A stretch of DNA of 64,000 nucleotides, taken from positions 62,001 through 126,000 of the forward strand of contig JACPPA010000002.1 of assembly GCA_016191285.1 (NCBI GenBank), given 5' to 3'. The notes under the pieces are model-generated. The model ran no database searches. It was not told the DNA's origin and was given only the letters and a program-made list of their open reading frames with translations. Every line of letters begins with the position of its first letter. The stretch's first letter is position 1. This document shows positions 40,901-50,536 of the stretch, piece by piece. Source of the DNA: Gammaproteobacteria bacterium (GTDB lineage Bacteria > Pseudomonadota > Gammaproteobacteria > Ga0077536). A program made the translations under genes and the position numbers.

Positions 40901-42064
40901 GTGTACGAAGAATTCTACAAATTTACCGGTAAGCCGTTTCAGCTTAATCCGGATCCGTCGTTCTTTTTCCAAAGCGCCGGGCATCAGCGCGCGATGTCGT
41001 ATTTGCGCTATGGTCTGCAGCAAGGGCAGGGCTTCATCATCGTGACCGGCGATGTGGGCACCGGTAAGACCATGTTGGTCAATAATCTTTTCCGCGAGCT
41101 CGAAGCGCGCGATGCCGGAATCGTCGCGGCCAAGATCGTGTCGACCAATATCAATGAAAGCGACTTATTGCGAATCGTGTGTTCGGAGTTCGATTTACCC
41201 TACGAGCGCGTGTCGAAGGCGTCGTTATTGAAGCAGCTTGAAGTTTTCTTCAAGAGTTGTGTTGACGAAGGCAAGCGCGTCCTGTTGGTGGTGGACGAGG
41301 CCCAAAATTTGCCGCGAAGCTCGTTGGAAGAGCTGAGAATGCTCTCCAATTTCGATTACAAGGGCATGCCGGTCGTGCAAAGCTTTCTGCTCGGTCAACG
41401 CGAGTTTCGCGCCATCATGCGCTCACCGGGATTGGAGCAACTCCGGCAACGTGTCCTCGCGGCGTATCATTTGAAACCCTTATCCCCGCCTGAAACCGAG
41501 ACCTACATTAAGCATCGGCTCTCGAAGGTCGGTTGGACGTTGGATCCCGAACTCGAACACGATGTGTACCTTGGCGTGTATCAATTCACCTCGGGTGTCC
41601 CGCGCCGGATCAACACGCTGATGGATCGCCTATTGTTGAATGCGAGTCTCGAGGAATCGCACAAGATTTCTTACAAGAATCTACGCCAGATAACCGCCGA
41701 AATAACGAATGAGCAAGATGCGGGGGAAGATAGCGACGATGTGGTCGGCTCGCCGTCCATTCCTGCAACACCCATGTCAATACCGGAAAAAACTTCGCCC
41801 GCAGCCACCAGAACGAGCGTGGTCACCGAAGCGGATGAAGCGCAGAATGTAGAAATCCGTAAACTTAAGGCACAGCTCACGGCGATGCAGCGCGCGTTCG
41901 ATAATCTCTCCGGAGATTTAACTCGCCGAGGGATGGAGCCCGGTAACGATGCTTCGATGCCACCAAAATTGGGTGCCGGTAGCGCATTGCGCTGGTGGAT
42001 GGTCGCCGCGGTTGGCGCACTCTTCGGTCTCGGCGTGGCGGCGGCGATTCATTATTTCAAATAG
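40901..42064 (+). CDS. XrtA-associated AAA ATPase (ExeA-like)
   Basis: 387 residues. Residues 1-270: AAA ATPase with Walker A VTGDVGTGKTMLVNNL, Walker B VLLVVDEAQNLP, and a beginning YEEFYKFTGKPFQLNPDPSFFFQSAGHQRAMSYLRYGLQQG typical of ExeA/GspA-like proteins. A linker and coiled segment (VEIRKLKAQLTAMQRAF) follow, then one C-terminal membrane helix (WWMVAAVGALFGLGVAAAIHYF). Matches TIGR03015 type. GTG start. Membrane-anchored and probably used in assembly of the EPS machine; the precise role is unknown. Confidence 0.93.
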   Translation: MYEEFYKFTGKPFQLNPDPSFFFQSAGHQRAMSYLRYGLQQGQGFIIVTGDVGTGKTMLVNNLFRELEARDAGIVAAKIVSTNINESDLLRIVCSEFDLPYERVSKASLLKQLEVFFKSCVDEGKRVLLVVDEAQNLPRSSLEELRMLSNFDYKGMPVVQSFLLGQREFRAIMRSPGLEQLRQRVLAAYHLKPLSPPETETYIKHRLSKVGWTLDPELEHDVYLGVYQFTSGVPRRINTLMDRLLLNASLEESHKISYKNLRQITAEITNEQDAGEDSDDVVGSPSIPATPMSIPEKTSPAATRTSVVTEADEAQNVEIRKLKAQLTAMQRAFDNLSGDLTRRGMEPGNDASMPPKLGAGSALRWWMVAAVGALFGLGVAAAIHYFK

Positions 42065-42156
42065 CGTCAAATCAGCTGCCTCTTTTGAATTTTTAGGCTC
42101 TCGAGACAGCCCGCATTCGAATCTCAAATGAACCGCTCCAGTCAAACCCGTTTAAA

Positions 42157-42209
42157 GCTTATCGCGGGGTAACCGATAAGCGTCTGGCGCGCGAACGCGA
42201 GCTGTTTTT
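42157..42209 (+). terminator. Possible hairpin/terminator between the ATPase and deacetylase genes
   Basis: GCTTATCG (42157-42164) and CGATAAGC (42174-42181) form a hairpin, followed by a small CGCG-CGAA-CGCG hairpin and a T7 run (about 42202-42208). The first hairpin is separated from the T-run, so this may attenuate rather than end transcription. Confidence 0.3.
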
Positions 42210-42242
42210 TTGATACGCGTACCCCCGGGCAATAAGAGCACG

Positions 42243-43073
42243 ATGCAAGTAATCAACGCCTTCACCGTCGACGTCGAAGACTATTTTCACGTCTCGGCGT
42301 TTGAGCGCCATATCCCGCGCGCCGCCTGGGCGCAGCAGGCGCAGCGAGTGGAAACGAGTACCGATCGCGTCTTGGCCGCGCTCGAAAAGCGTGGAACCTT
42401 CGGGACTTTTTTTACATTGGGCTGGGTTGCCGAGCGCTATCCGCAATTAATTCGGCGGATAGTCGCGCAGGGCCACGAGCTGGCGAGTCACGGTTATGAC
42501 CACACCCGCGTGACTCAAATGACCCCTGAGGTTTTTCGCGCGGATATCACGAAAACAAAGCGCTTGCTCGAAGACATTGCGGGCACTGAAGTCATTGGGT
42601 ATCGCGCGCCAACCTTTTCATTTACCAAAGACAATCAATGGGTGTACGAAATTCTCGCCGAGGCAGGTTATCGGTATAGCTCGAGTATCGCGCCCGTCAG
42701 GCATGACCTCTACGGTATCCCCGATGCGCCACGACATGCCTACCAAGCGCCATCCGGGATCATGGAAGTGCCCATTTCAACGGTTCGAATCGCGAGCCAC
42801 AATCTGCCCTGCAGCGGCGGCGGATTTTTTCGGCTTTATCCGTATCGCCTGACGCGTTGGTGCTTCGAGCGCCTGAACGTGCGCGAAGGCAAGCCCTGCA
42901 TTTTCTATATGCATCCCTGGGAAATCGACCCGGATCAACCGCGCCAGCGCCAGTTAAGTTTCCGCACAAAGTTCCGACACTACTTGAACCTCGATCGGGT
43001 CGCGCCGCGGCTTGATCGCTTACTCAAGGATTTTGCGTGGAATCGAATGGATCGGATTTTTCTCGCCGCATGA
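42243..43073 (+). CDS. XrtA-type polysaccharide deacetylase
   Basis: 276 residues from the ATG giving MQVINAFTVDVEDYFHVSAF, the usual beginning of the family (TIGR03006 type); a TTG at 42210 in the same frame is unneeded. NodB fold: TVDVEDYF (metal-binding Asp pair), TFGTFFTLGWVAERYP, ELASHGYDHTRVT (the metal His pair), GYRAPTFSF and FYMHPWEIDPDQP. Predicted to remove N-acetyl groups from EPS amino sugars. 4-base overlap (ATGA) with the FemAB gene. Confidence 0.94.
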   Translation: MQVINAFTVDVEDYFHVSAFERHIPRAAWAQQAQRVETSTDRVLAALEKRGTFGTFFTLGWVAERYPQLIRRIVAQGHELASHGYDHTRVTQMTPEVFRADITKTKRLLEDIAGTEVIGYRAPTFSFTKDNQWVYEILAEAGYRYSSSIAPVRHDLYGIPDAPRHAYQAPSGIMEVPISTVRIASHNLPCSGGGFFRLYPYRLTRWCFERLNVREGKPCIFYMHPWEIDPDQPRQRQLSFRTKFRHYLNLDRVAPRLDRLLKDFAWNRMDRIFLAA

Positions 43074-44137
43074 ACGCGAACCTGAGCGCCACGGCCTCAA
43101 ACACTGGATCGGTGACGGTGGCAACAGCAGCGGCGGCCGACGCAGTCCACTGGGATGCGTATGTTGACGCGCACGATGAAGGCACTTTTTTTCATTTATT
43201 TGCCTGGCAGAGCGTGCTCGCGGAATCGGTAGGATTTAAGCCCATGTACTTGATTGCCCGGCGCCACGGTCGCATTGTCGGTGTGTTGCCGTTAATGACG
43301 GTTAGCAGTCTCCTGTTTGGCAGTGCGCTGGTGTCATTACCGTTTTGCGTCGAAGGCGGCGTGTTGGCGGACGATCTCGCGACGCAATCCGTGCTGATCG
43401 AGGCGGCACGAGATGCCGCCGTTCGTGCGCGTGTGGATTATCTCGAACTGCGTCATAGCCGCCGTATGACCGCCGACTGGCCGTGCAAGGATTCGACGTA
43501 CGTCAGTTTCAAAAAAGCGCTGGCCGCCACTCCAGACGACAACATGAAGGAGATCCCACGTAAGCAGCGCGCGGTGGTGCGTAAGGGGATCGCTGCTGGG
43601 CTGATTACTCGCGAAGAGACCGACATCGAAACCTTCTTCACGATCTACGCCACCAGCGTGCGGAATTTAGGCACGCCGGTATTTCCAAAGCGCTATTTTG
43701 CGAAGCTTTATGCGGCGTTTCGCGAGCGCTGCCGGATTACCGTCGTCTACTCGGATTCAATCGCGGTCGCGGCGGTAATATCGTTTTTATATAAGGACAT
43801 CGTGATGCCGTATTACGGCGGCGGCACGCCGGCGGCCCGCGAGCTCAAGGCATTTGATTTCATGTATTGGGAAGTCATGCGCTCGGCCTGTGAACGCGGC
43901 ATGAAATGGTTCGATTACGGCCGCAGCAAAGTCGATTCCGGCTCCTACTCGTTCAAGAAAAACTGGGGCTTCGAGCCGACGCCTTTGCATTACGAGTACC
44001 ACCTGGTCAAAGCGCGCAGCGTGCCGAATCGCAATCCCAATAACCCCAAATATGAAATGGCGGTGAATGCGTGGCGACACCTGCCGCTGCCGATTGCGAA
44101 TACGGTGGGCGCTTGGATTTCGCCGTATCTCGCGTGA
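43070..44137 (+). CDS. FemAB-family XrtA-associated protein
   Basis: 355 residues from the ATG at 43070 that overlaps the deacetylase stop. GNAT-like FemAB fold: WDAYVDAHDEGTFFHLFAWQSVLAESVGFKPMYLIARRHGRIVGVLPL and later YYGGGTPAARELKAFDFMYWEVMRSACERGMKWFDYGRSKVDSGSYSFKKNWGFEPTPL. FemAB enzymes use aminoacyl-tRNA to add amino acids to cell-wall peptides. In exosortase loci (TIGR03019 type) the acceptor is unknown and may be an EPS amino sugar freed by the neighbouring deacetylase. That pairing is inference from gene order. Confidence 0.93.
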   Translation: MNANLSATASNTGSVTVATAAAADAVHWDAYVDAHDEGTFFHLFAWQSVLAESVGFKPMYLIARRHGRIVGVLPLMTVSSLLFGSALVSLPFCVEGGVLADDLATQSVLIEAARDAAVRARVDYLELRHSRRMTADWPCKDSTYVSFKKALAATPDDNMKEIPRKQRAVVRKGIAAGLITREETDIETFFTIYATSVRNLGTPVFPKRYFAKLYAAFRERCRITVVYSDSIAVAAVISFLYKDIVMPYYGGGTPAARELKAFDFMYWEVMRSACERGMKWFDYGRSKVDSGSYSFKKNWGFEPTPLHYEYHLVKARSVPNRNPNNPKYEMAVNAWRHLPLPIANTVGAWISPYLA

Positions 44138-44140
44138 GGC

Positions 44141-45358
44141 ATGCCGAACCTTCTATTTTTATGTCATCGGATCCCCTATCCGCCGAACAAAGGGGACAAG
44201 ATCCGTTCGTTCCATTTCCTGCGCGCGCTTGCTAAGCAGTATTCGATCTCGCTCGCGACCTTTGTCGACGATCCGAACGACGCACGGCATGTGTCGGCAT
44301 TGGCGCCGTATTGCGCGCGGATCTGCGCCGTGCCGCTCCGCCCTCGGCTCCAGCGGCTGTGGAGCTTGCGTGGACTCCTAAGCGGAAAATCGTTGAGCGT
44401 CGAGTACTACGATCACCCCGAGATTTGGCACTGGGTCCGCAAAGAAGTGGCGCGACAAACACCTGATGCGGTATTCGCCTATTCGTCGCCGATGGCGCAA
44501 TATCTCACGGTAGTCGACGACACGGTGCGTCGAGTGATCGATTTCGTTGATGTCGATTCCGAAAAATGGCGCGCGTACGCCACCGCGAAGCCGTGGCCCG
44601 TCAGCCAACTCTATCGTTTAGAAGCTGAACGCTTGGGACGCTTTGAGCGAAGTTGGGTGAGATCCCCTGCGAGCTGTGTGTTTGTCTCGAAAGCCGAGGC
44701 GCAACTTTTCAATTCTTTACTCGACGTTCCCGCGAAGAACGTGTCGTATGTCGACAACGGGGTTGATCTCGACTATTTCTCACCCGACGCGAATTTGCCG
44801 AATCCGTTTCCACGCGAACGACGCATCATCGTGTTTACCGGTGCGATGGACTATTGGGCGAACGTCGATGCGGTGACCTGGTTTGCGCGCGAAATATTTC
44901 CACAAATCAGAGCCGCCTTACCCGCGAGTGAATTTTGGATCGTTGGCTCGCGACCGGCTCAATCAACGCAGCGTTTGGGCGCTATAGAAGGAGTGACCGT
45001 GACTGGCCGGGTGGACGACATCAGACCGTACCTACAACACGCACACGTTGCGGTTGCACCCATGCGCATCGCGCGCGGCGTGCAAAATAAAGTATTGGAA
45101 GCAATGGCCATGGCGAAACCGGTAATCGGCACCACCGCGGCGTTTGAAGGCTTGCATCTGCCGGCAGCGTATAGCGCCGTGACGAGCGATGGCGTGCCCG
45201 AGTTTGCGATGTTGTGTATTGAAGCGCTATCCGAATCGTCGATCTCGCGCTTCGGCGCGAGCGGGCGGGAATACGTCGAACGGCACCACGCCTGGTCACG
45301 CAACACTGAAAAACTACTGTCATTATTGAACGGCCCGATACGCTTGGTACCCACTTAA
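44141..45358 (+). CDS. XrtA-type glycosyltransferase (TIGR03087 type)
   Basis: 405 residues, GT4-like GT-B fold. Begins PNLLFLCHRIPYPPNKGDKIRSFHFLRAL, the typical signature. Later SYVDNGVDLDYFSPD, a C-terminal Rossmann segment IIVFTGAMDYWANVDAVTWFAREIFP, and GVQNKVLEAMAMAKPVIGT with the donor-binding Glu. Adds a sugar to the lipid-linked EPS unit in the cytosol. Start ATG three bases after the FemAB stop. Donor sugar cannot be told. Confidence 0.93.
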   Translation: MPNLLFLCHRIPYPPNKGDKIRSFHFLRALAKQYSISLATFVDDPNDARHVSALAPYCARICAVPLRPRLQRLWSLRGLLSGKSLSVEYYDHPEIWHWVRKEVARQTPDAVFAYSSPMAQYLTVVDDTVRRVIDFVDVDSEKWRAYATAKPWPVSQLYRLEAERLGRFERSWVRSPASCVFVSKAEAQLFNSLLDVPAKNVSYVDNGVDLDYFSPDANLPNPFPRERRIIVFTGAMDYWANVDAVTWFAREIFPQIRAALPASEFWIVGSRPAQSTQRLGAIEGVTVTGRVDDIRPYLQHAHVAVAPMRIARGVQNKVLEAMAMAKPVIGTTAAFEGLHLPAAYSAVTSDGVPEFAMLCIEALSESSISRFGASGREYVERHHAWSRNTEKLLSLLNGPIRLVPT

Positions 45359-45392
45359 GCCAAAACGTGAGAAACACATGAAATCCTGTTCC

Positions 45393-45489
45393 ATCGTCAT
45401 TCCGGCGCGATCCCGGCTTTCGCCGGGAGGAATCCAGTCCAATAATGAATTCATTTTTTACTGGACCCCGTGTCGGAGCACGGGGTGAC
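45393..45489. repeat. CATTCCGGCG..CGCCGGAATCC repeat
   Basis: CGTCATTCCGGCGCGATCCC, TTCGCCGGGAGGAATCCAGTC, then ACTGGACCCCGTGTCGGAGC and CACGGGGTGACG. Common interspersed repeat with two hairpins. It fills most of the gap before xrtA. Related copies at 48.4 kb and an array at 58.6-59.3 kb. Confidence 0.85.
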
Positions 45490-45530
45490 GCATCAATTTC
45501 GTTTAAGTAAGTGCTGGTCTGAATCGACAC

Positions 45531-47096
45531 ATGAATAAACCCGAACTCGCTGAACCAACCGCCGTGCCATCGCGCTTGAGTGCGGAAGGCCTCACGGCGT
45601 TCGTGGTGTGCGGCATGATCGGCGTGCTACTGCTGGCGTATCGTGAACCTGTGCTGGCCATGGTGCACCTGTGGCGGACCTCGGATACCTATGCGCATGG
45701 CGCGTTGATTCCGTTCGTGACGATCTACCTGCTCTATCAAAATCGCAATCAATTTTTCGCGCGCGATGCACGAATCTTTTGGCCCGCACTGCTCGCGGTG
45801 CTGGGCTCTGGCGCACTGTGGGCAGGCGCTGCGTTGGCCGATATCGAAGTCATTCAACAACTGGCGGTGGTGGCGATCCTGCTCGGTCTGGTGCTTTTGT
45901 TCTACGGCACGGCGAGGGTAACAACGGTCATCTTCCCGTTGTGCTTCCTATTCCTGGCGGTGCCGATGGGCGATGGGTTGATTCCACCCTTGGTCGAGAT
46001 GACCGCCGACTTCGTGGTGGCGGCGTTGCGCTGGAGTGGCATTCCGGTCTATCGCGATGGCACGTCGTTTGTGATCCCGAGCGGATCATGGTCGGTGGTC
46101 AGCGGGTGCAGCGGCATGCGGTATTTGATGGCGACCATCACGGTTGGGATGCTGTTTGCCTATTTAAATTACCGTTCGATCGGGCGCCGGATACTCTTTG
46201 TGGCCGTTGCCATGGTGGTCGCGATTGTCGGCAACTGGCTCCGCGCTTACGCCATTGTCATGATCGCCCACCTGAGCGACATGAAGCTCGCGCTCGGCGT
46301 CGATCATCTAATTTACGGCTGGGTATTTTTTGGGATTTTAATTTTTATACTGATGTCGGTCGGCATGATGTGGAGTGAACCGCCCGCCGCCGACGCCGGA
46401 ATAAACCGTGCTCGCCACCCGATCCGGCCAACGCCTGCTGCGTTGTTTGGCGCAGTGTTGCTGGGCGCGATCTCATTGCTGGTGTGGCCGTTGTTTGTTC
46501 AGCACTTGTCTAATGTCGCCGAGGTATCGCCACCGTCGATTGCTATCGCGGCCCAAGACCTCGGTCCGGAATGGCGCGCCAGCACGCCGGTAGTCGACGA
46601 ATGGAAACCCTATTACGCCGGCGATCCGGTTCGTGCCAGCGGCAATTATTCAAGTGGCGAACATCACCTGGGTTGGGACGTCGCGTGGTACGGCGCGCAG
46701 CGTCAAGGCGTGGAGGTCATTAATGCGGCCAATCATCTAGTCGCCGAGAAAGCCGAGCCGTGGCGGCTTAAGGACGCGCCGGAATCGACCATGGGGCCCG
46801 CGAGTAATCCAAACGTTACTGAGTCCATCCTGCGTGAACGCGCGGGGGATGGCCAGCTGATCGTATGGCAGTGGTATTGGGTGGGTGGGCACACCACCAC
46901 TAACCGGTTACTTTCCAAACTCTACGAGTTGAATTCACTTTTTCATGGCCATGGCAATCCCGGCGCCAGTGTGTTGGTCTTCACGCTCGTAGGCGCGCGT
47001 GAAGACTTGGATCAAGCGCGTCATCGGCTGCGAACACAAAGCGATAGGCTCGCGCAAGCTCTCAACGCGGCGCTCGATCGCACGCTAAGCAAATGA
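45531..47096 (+). CDS. xrtA: Exosortase A with fused C-terminal EpsI domain
   Basis: 521 residues. N-terminal ~290 residues: about eight membrane helices of the exosortase/archaeosortase fold with the three catalytic residues in order, Cys193 (VVSGCSGMRY), Arg238 (NWLRAYA) and His259 (VDHLIYGW). C-terminal ~220 residues: EpsI-like periplasmic domain (LGPEWRASTPVVDEWKPYYAGDPV.., GWDVAWYGAQRQGVEV, WQWYWVGGHTTTNRLLSKLYEL). Cuts and transfers PEP-CTERM proteins, such as the one at 24.2 kb. TIGR03109 type. All catalytic residues present; apparently active. Confidence 0.96.
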   Translation: MNKPELAEPTAVPSRLSAEGLTAFVVCGMIGVLLLAYREPVLAMVHLWRTSDTYAHGALIPFVTIYLLYQNRNQFFARDARIFWPALLAVLGSGALWAGAALADIEVIQQLAVVAILLGLVLLFYGTARVTTVIFPLCFLFLAVPMGDGLIPPLVEMTADFVVAALRWSGIPVYRDGTSFVIPSGSWSVVSGCSGMRYLMATITVGMLFAYLNYRSIGRRILFVAVAMVVAIVGNWLRAYAIVMIAHLSDMKLALGVDHLIYGWVFFGILIFILMSVGMMWSEPPAADAGINRARHPIRPTPAALFGAVLLGAISLLVWPLFVQHLSNVAEVSPPSIAIAAQDLGPEWRASTPVVDEWKPYYAGDPVRASGNYSSGEHHLGWDVAWYGAQRQGVEVINAANHLVAEKAEPWRLKDAPESTMGPASNPNVTESILRERAGDGQLIVWQWYWVGGHTTTNRLLSKLYELNSLFHGHGNPGASVLVFTLVGAREDLDQARHRLRTQSDRLAQALNAALDRTLSK

Positions 47097-47100
47097 GTTC

Positions 47101-48243
47101 ATGGCCAATCGTCCGCATATTTGTCATGTAATTTATCGCCTCGATTATGGCGGCCTGGAAAATGGTTTGGTCAATTTGATTAATCGGCTACCGGTCGAGG
47201 AGTGGCAACACACTATCGTCTGCTTGGCCGGCTTTAGCGATTTCCGCGCGCGGTTGCGACCGGGGGTCGAGGTGGTGGAGTGTCGCAAGCAGCCGGGGCA
47301 GGATTTCGCACTCTATGGCCGGCTATGGCGGTTGTTTCGGCGTTTGCGCCCAAGCATTTTGCACACCCGTAATCTGGCCACGCTCGAAGCGCAATTGGCC
47401 GGGTGGTGCGCCGGTGTGCCGGTGCGAATTCATGGTGAACACGGTCATGATGTGCACGATTTAGACAATCAACGTGCTCGCTATCGCTTGCTGCGAAAAT
47501 TGTTCAGTTCGATGGTTGATCGTTACGTGACAGTTTCGCGAAGGCTGGAAGCGTATCTCGCCAAGGATGTCGGCATTGCCGCGGCGCGCATCACGCGCAT
47601 TTGTAACGGCGTCGATACGATTCGTTTCCATCCGCGAAGCGCGCCCGATGACCGGTTATTCGCAGCCGCACCGTTTGCGCGAACCGGGCGCGTGATTATT
47701 GGCACAGTCGGCCGGATGCAGGCCGTCAAAGATCAACTGACACTGGCCCGCGCCTTTGTCGCCTTGCTGGACGCCAATCCGCATTATCGCGCGCAGGTCG
47801 CCTTGGTCATGATCGGCGACGGCCCCTTACGCGTGGAGGTTCAGAAAATATTAGCCGCGGCCGATCTCATGGACTGTGTGTGGCTGCCGGGTAGCCGCGA
47901 CGACGTGCCAGCCCTGATGCGCGAATTCGATGTTTTTGTGCTCCCGTCGCTGGGTGAAGGGATTTCCAATACGGTCCTCGAAGCGATGGCGTGCGGACTG
48001 CCGGTGCTGGCGTGCGACGTGGGTGGCAACGGCGAATTGGTCGTTGACGGAGAAACCGGCGTGCTGGTCCCCCGCGCTCAGCCGGAGGCGATGGCAGTAG
48101 CGCTCGGGCAGTATGTCGAGGATTCGCTCTTACGCGAGATCCATGGACAGAACGGGCGTCGGCGCGTTGAGGAGCAATTTAGCCTCGACGGAATGGTTGA
48201 CGCCTACGCGACCCTCTATCGACGCGCTTTGACTAAACAGTGA
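47101..48243 (+). CDS. XrtA-type glycosyltransferase (TIGR03088 type)
   Basis: 380 residues, GT4 GT-B fold. Begins RPHICHVIYRLDYGGLENGLVNLINRLP, then HTRNLATLEAQLAGWCAGVPVRIHGEHGHD, CNGVDTIRFHPRS, GTVGRMQAVKDQLTLARAF and the donor-site EGISNTVLEAMACGLPVLA. It lies 4 bases after xrtA, so it is in the same transcript. Cytosolic face of the membrane; donor and acceptor unknown. Confidence 0.94.
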   Translation: MANRPHICHVIYRLDYGGLENGLVNLINRLPVEEWQHTIVCLAGFSDFRARLRPGVEVVECRKQPGQDFALYGRLWRLFRRLRPSILHTRNLATLEAQLAGWCAGVPVRIHGEHGHDVHDLDNQRARYRLLRKLFSSMVDRYVTVSRRLEAYLAKDVGIAAARITRICNGVDTIRFHPRSAPDDRLFAAAPFARTGRVIIGTVGRMQAVKDQLTLARAFVALLDANPHYRAQVALVMIGDGPLRVEVQKILAAADLMDCVWLPGSRDDVPALMREFDVFVLPSLGEGISNTVLEAMACGLPVLACDVGGNGELVVDGETGVLVPRAQPEAMAVALGQYVEDSLLREIHGQNGRRRVEEQFSLDGMVDAYATLYRRALTKQ

Positions 48244-48298
48244 ACTAACTAGCGTCGTCCCGCAATGAACCTCGATAAAGCGAAACTTAGGTTTTATT

Positions 48299-48547
48299 TT
48301 TTGTGGGAGCCGCATTGAGCTGCGAATAAGGAATCACTAATGAATGGCACTTACAAAAGCAGAAATGCCGGGAAAGATGCGCAATCCTGGCCCTTCGTCA
48401 TGCCGGCGAACGCCGGAATCCAGTCAAACAATGAATTCATTTTTCACTGGACCTAGTGCTCGGAGCACGGGGTGACACATAAAATCGGCTTAAGTTAAGT
48501 GCCATTCGAATCACCGATGTCTTCGCCGCTAAAGCGGCTCCCACGGT
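48299..48547. repeat. Mixed repeats in the gap before the amidotransferase gene
   Basis: A degenerate GTGGGAGCCGCATTGAGCTG unit (48301-48328), a CATGCCGGCGAACGCCGGAA unit with its ACTGGACC..CACGGGGTGAC partner (48397-48476), and an inverted GCCGCTAAAGCGGCTCCCAC unit (48525-48544). Two repeat families lie side by side here. No gene was found in the 356-base gap. Confidence 0.8.
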
Positions 48548-48599
48548 CAGAGAAATAATTGCATCAGATTTCAATGTACAACGGCATGATGGAAACCCT

Positions 48600-50519
48600 A
48601 TGTGCGGCATCGTCGGCATTGTAGATATTAACGGCACGCGCCCGATCGACGCCGGGTTGCTGCGGCGAATGAACGATGTTCAGTTCCATCGTGGCCCGGA
48701 TCAGGAGGGGTTGCACCTTGACCCTGGTGTGGGTCTCGGCCATCGCCGATTGTCGATTATCGACTTAAGCAGCGGTCGTCAGCCGCTGTATAACGAAGAC
48801 GGCACGGTGGTCGTGGTCTATAACGGCGAGATTTTCAATTTCAAGGAAATTCGCGCCGAACTGCTGCGTGCCGGCCACCGTTTCACCACCGATTGCGATA
48901 CGGAGATTATTGTCCACGGCTGGGAAGAGTGGGGGCCGCGCGTGGTCGAGCGCTTTCGCGGCATGTTCGCGTTTGCGTTGTGGGATAAGACCAAACGCAC
49001 CTTGTTTATGGCGCGCGACAGAATCGGGATTAAACCGCTCTATTACACGGTGTCCGCGAGCGGTTTCCTGGTTTTTGCCTCTGAGTTAAAAGGGATCATG
49101 GTTCATCCCGATGTCCAGACCGAACTCGATCCCCAGGCGATAGAAGATTACTTCGCCTTTGGCTATGTGCCGGATCCACGGTCGATCTATCGTGGTATTC
49201 ACAAGCTCGAACCGGGGTTCACGCTGACGGTCGATCTCGGATCGCGCGCGCGCGGCGCGATCAAGCTCAATCAATATTGGGATGTGGTCTTCACCGGCGA
49301 TGGCCCGGCGGACGCCGCCACCGCCGGACCAGAACTCATCGAACGATTAAGTGAAGCGGTGCGGATCCGAATGATTGCCGACGTGCCGTTGGGCGCATTT
49401 CTATCCGGCGGTGTCGATTCGAGTGCGGTGGTTGCGATGATGGCGCGGGCGAGCAATGCCCCCGTCAACACCTGCTCGATCGCGTTTGCGGATCGCGCAT
49501 TCGACGAATCTGAATACGCCGCGATGGTCGCGCGACGCTACGGCACCAATCACTACACCGAAGAAGTGGACTCGGATGATTTTAATTTAATCGATAAATT
49601 GGCGGGAATTTACGACGAACCGTTCGCGGATAGTTCCGCCATTCCGACGTATCGCGTGTGCGAAGTCGCGCGTCGCCGCGTGACGGTCGCGCTATCCGGC
49701 GATGGCGGCGACGAAGGGTTCGCGGGCTACCGGCGTTATCGCTGGCATATGCGCGAAGAGGCCATCCGCCGCAGTGTCCCGCAAGCCTTGCGTGGGCCGT
49801 TGTTCGGCACGTTAAGCCGCTGGTATCCCAAGCTCGATTGGGCGCCGCGCGTGCTGCGCGCAAAGTCGACCTTGCAGGCTTTGGCGCGCACGACCATCGA
49901 TGGCTATTTTCATAATTTCAGTGTGCTTCCCGATGAGCAACGCGCTGCGCTTTTTTCGCCGGGTTTACGCGCGGCGCTAGGCGGCTATTCCGCGCACGAA
50001 GTTTTTGGCCGGCATTTAGCGAAAGCCCCGGACGATCCGCTGTCGCTGGTCCAATACTTGGATTTTAAAACCTATCTGCCAGGCGATATTCTGACCAAGG
50101 TCGACCGCGCGAGCATGGCGCATTCGCTGGAGGTTCGGGTTCCGATACTCGATCACAAATTCGTGGAGTGGCATGCAACGCTACCCTCGAGTCTTAAATT
50201 GCATCGCATGCAAGGTAAGCACGTCTTCAAAAAAGCGTTGGAGCCCTATCTTCCGCATGCAGTGTTATATCGTTCGAAAATGGGCTTTGCGGTGCCGATT
50301 GGCGCGTGGTTTCGCGGCCCACTCCGCGCGCGGACCCGCACCGCGCTACTCGACGGCGCGTTCCGCCAGCACGACCTCTTCGACCAGCGATGTTTAACGG
50401 CAATGGTCGATGATCACCAATCCGGCGCTCGTGATCACGGCGCCGCGATCTGGGCATTACTGATGTTCGAAGCCTTTCTTCGTCAAGCGGGCACGGCGCG
50501 CGGCGCGCTCGCGGCTTAA
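48600..50519 (+). CDS. XrtA-type glutamine amidotransferase (asparagine-synthase-like)
   Basis: 639 residues. Class II glutaminase with nucleophile Cys2 (MCGIVGIVDING), FHRGPDQEG, RLSIIDLSSGRQPLYNEDG; then an asparagine synthetase domain with PP-loop LSGGVDSSAVVAMM near residue 263 and ALSGDGGDEGFAGYRRY. Matches the exosortase-linked amidotransferase (TIGR03108 type). Probably amidates a uronic acid or similar group on the EPS rather than making asparagine. Gene is preceded by repeats, so it may start a new transcript. Confidence 0.94.
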   Translation: MCGIVGIVDINGTRPIDAGLLRRMNDVQFHRGPDQEGLHLDPGVGLGHRRLSIIDLSSGRQPLYNEDGTVVVVYNGEIFNFKEIRAELLRAGHRFTTDCDTEIIVHGWEEWGPRVVERFRGMFAFALWDKTKRTLFMARDRIGIKPLYYTVSASGFLVFASELKGIMVHPDVQTELDPQAIEDYFAFGYVPDPRSIYRGIHKLEPGFTLTVDLGSRARGAIKLNQYWDVVFTGDGPADAATAGPELIERLSEAVRIRMIADVPLGAFLSGGVDSSAVVAMMARASNAPVNTCSIAFADRAFDESEYAAMVARRYGTNHYTEEVDSDDFNLIDKLAGIYDEPFADSSAIPTYRVCEVARRRVTVALSGDGGDEGFAGYRRYRWHMREEAIRRSVPQALRGPLFGTLSRWYPKLDWAPRVLRAKSTLQALARTTIDGYFHNFSVLPDEQRAALFSPGLRAALGGYSAHEVFGRHLAKAPDDPLSLVQYLDFKTYLPGDILTKVDRASMAHSLEVRVPILDHKFVEWHATLPSSLKLHRMQGKHVFKKALEPYLPHAVLYRSKMGFAVPIGAWFRGPLRARTRTALLDGAFRQHDLFDQRCLTAMVDDHQSGARDHGAAIWALLMFEAFLRQAGTARGALAA

Positions 50520-50536
50520 GCGCCTTGCTAAACGCC

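Noticed and set aside
45671-46378. 235-codon open frame within xrtA in another frame
   Set aside because: Entirely inside the well-supported exosortase gene; Arg/Cys-rich shadow translation.
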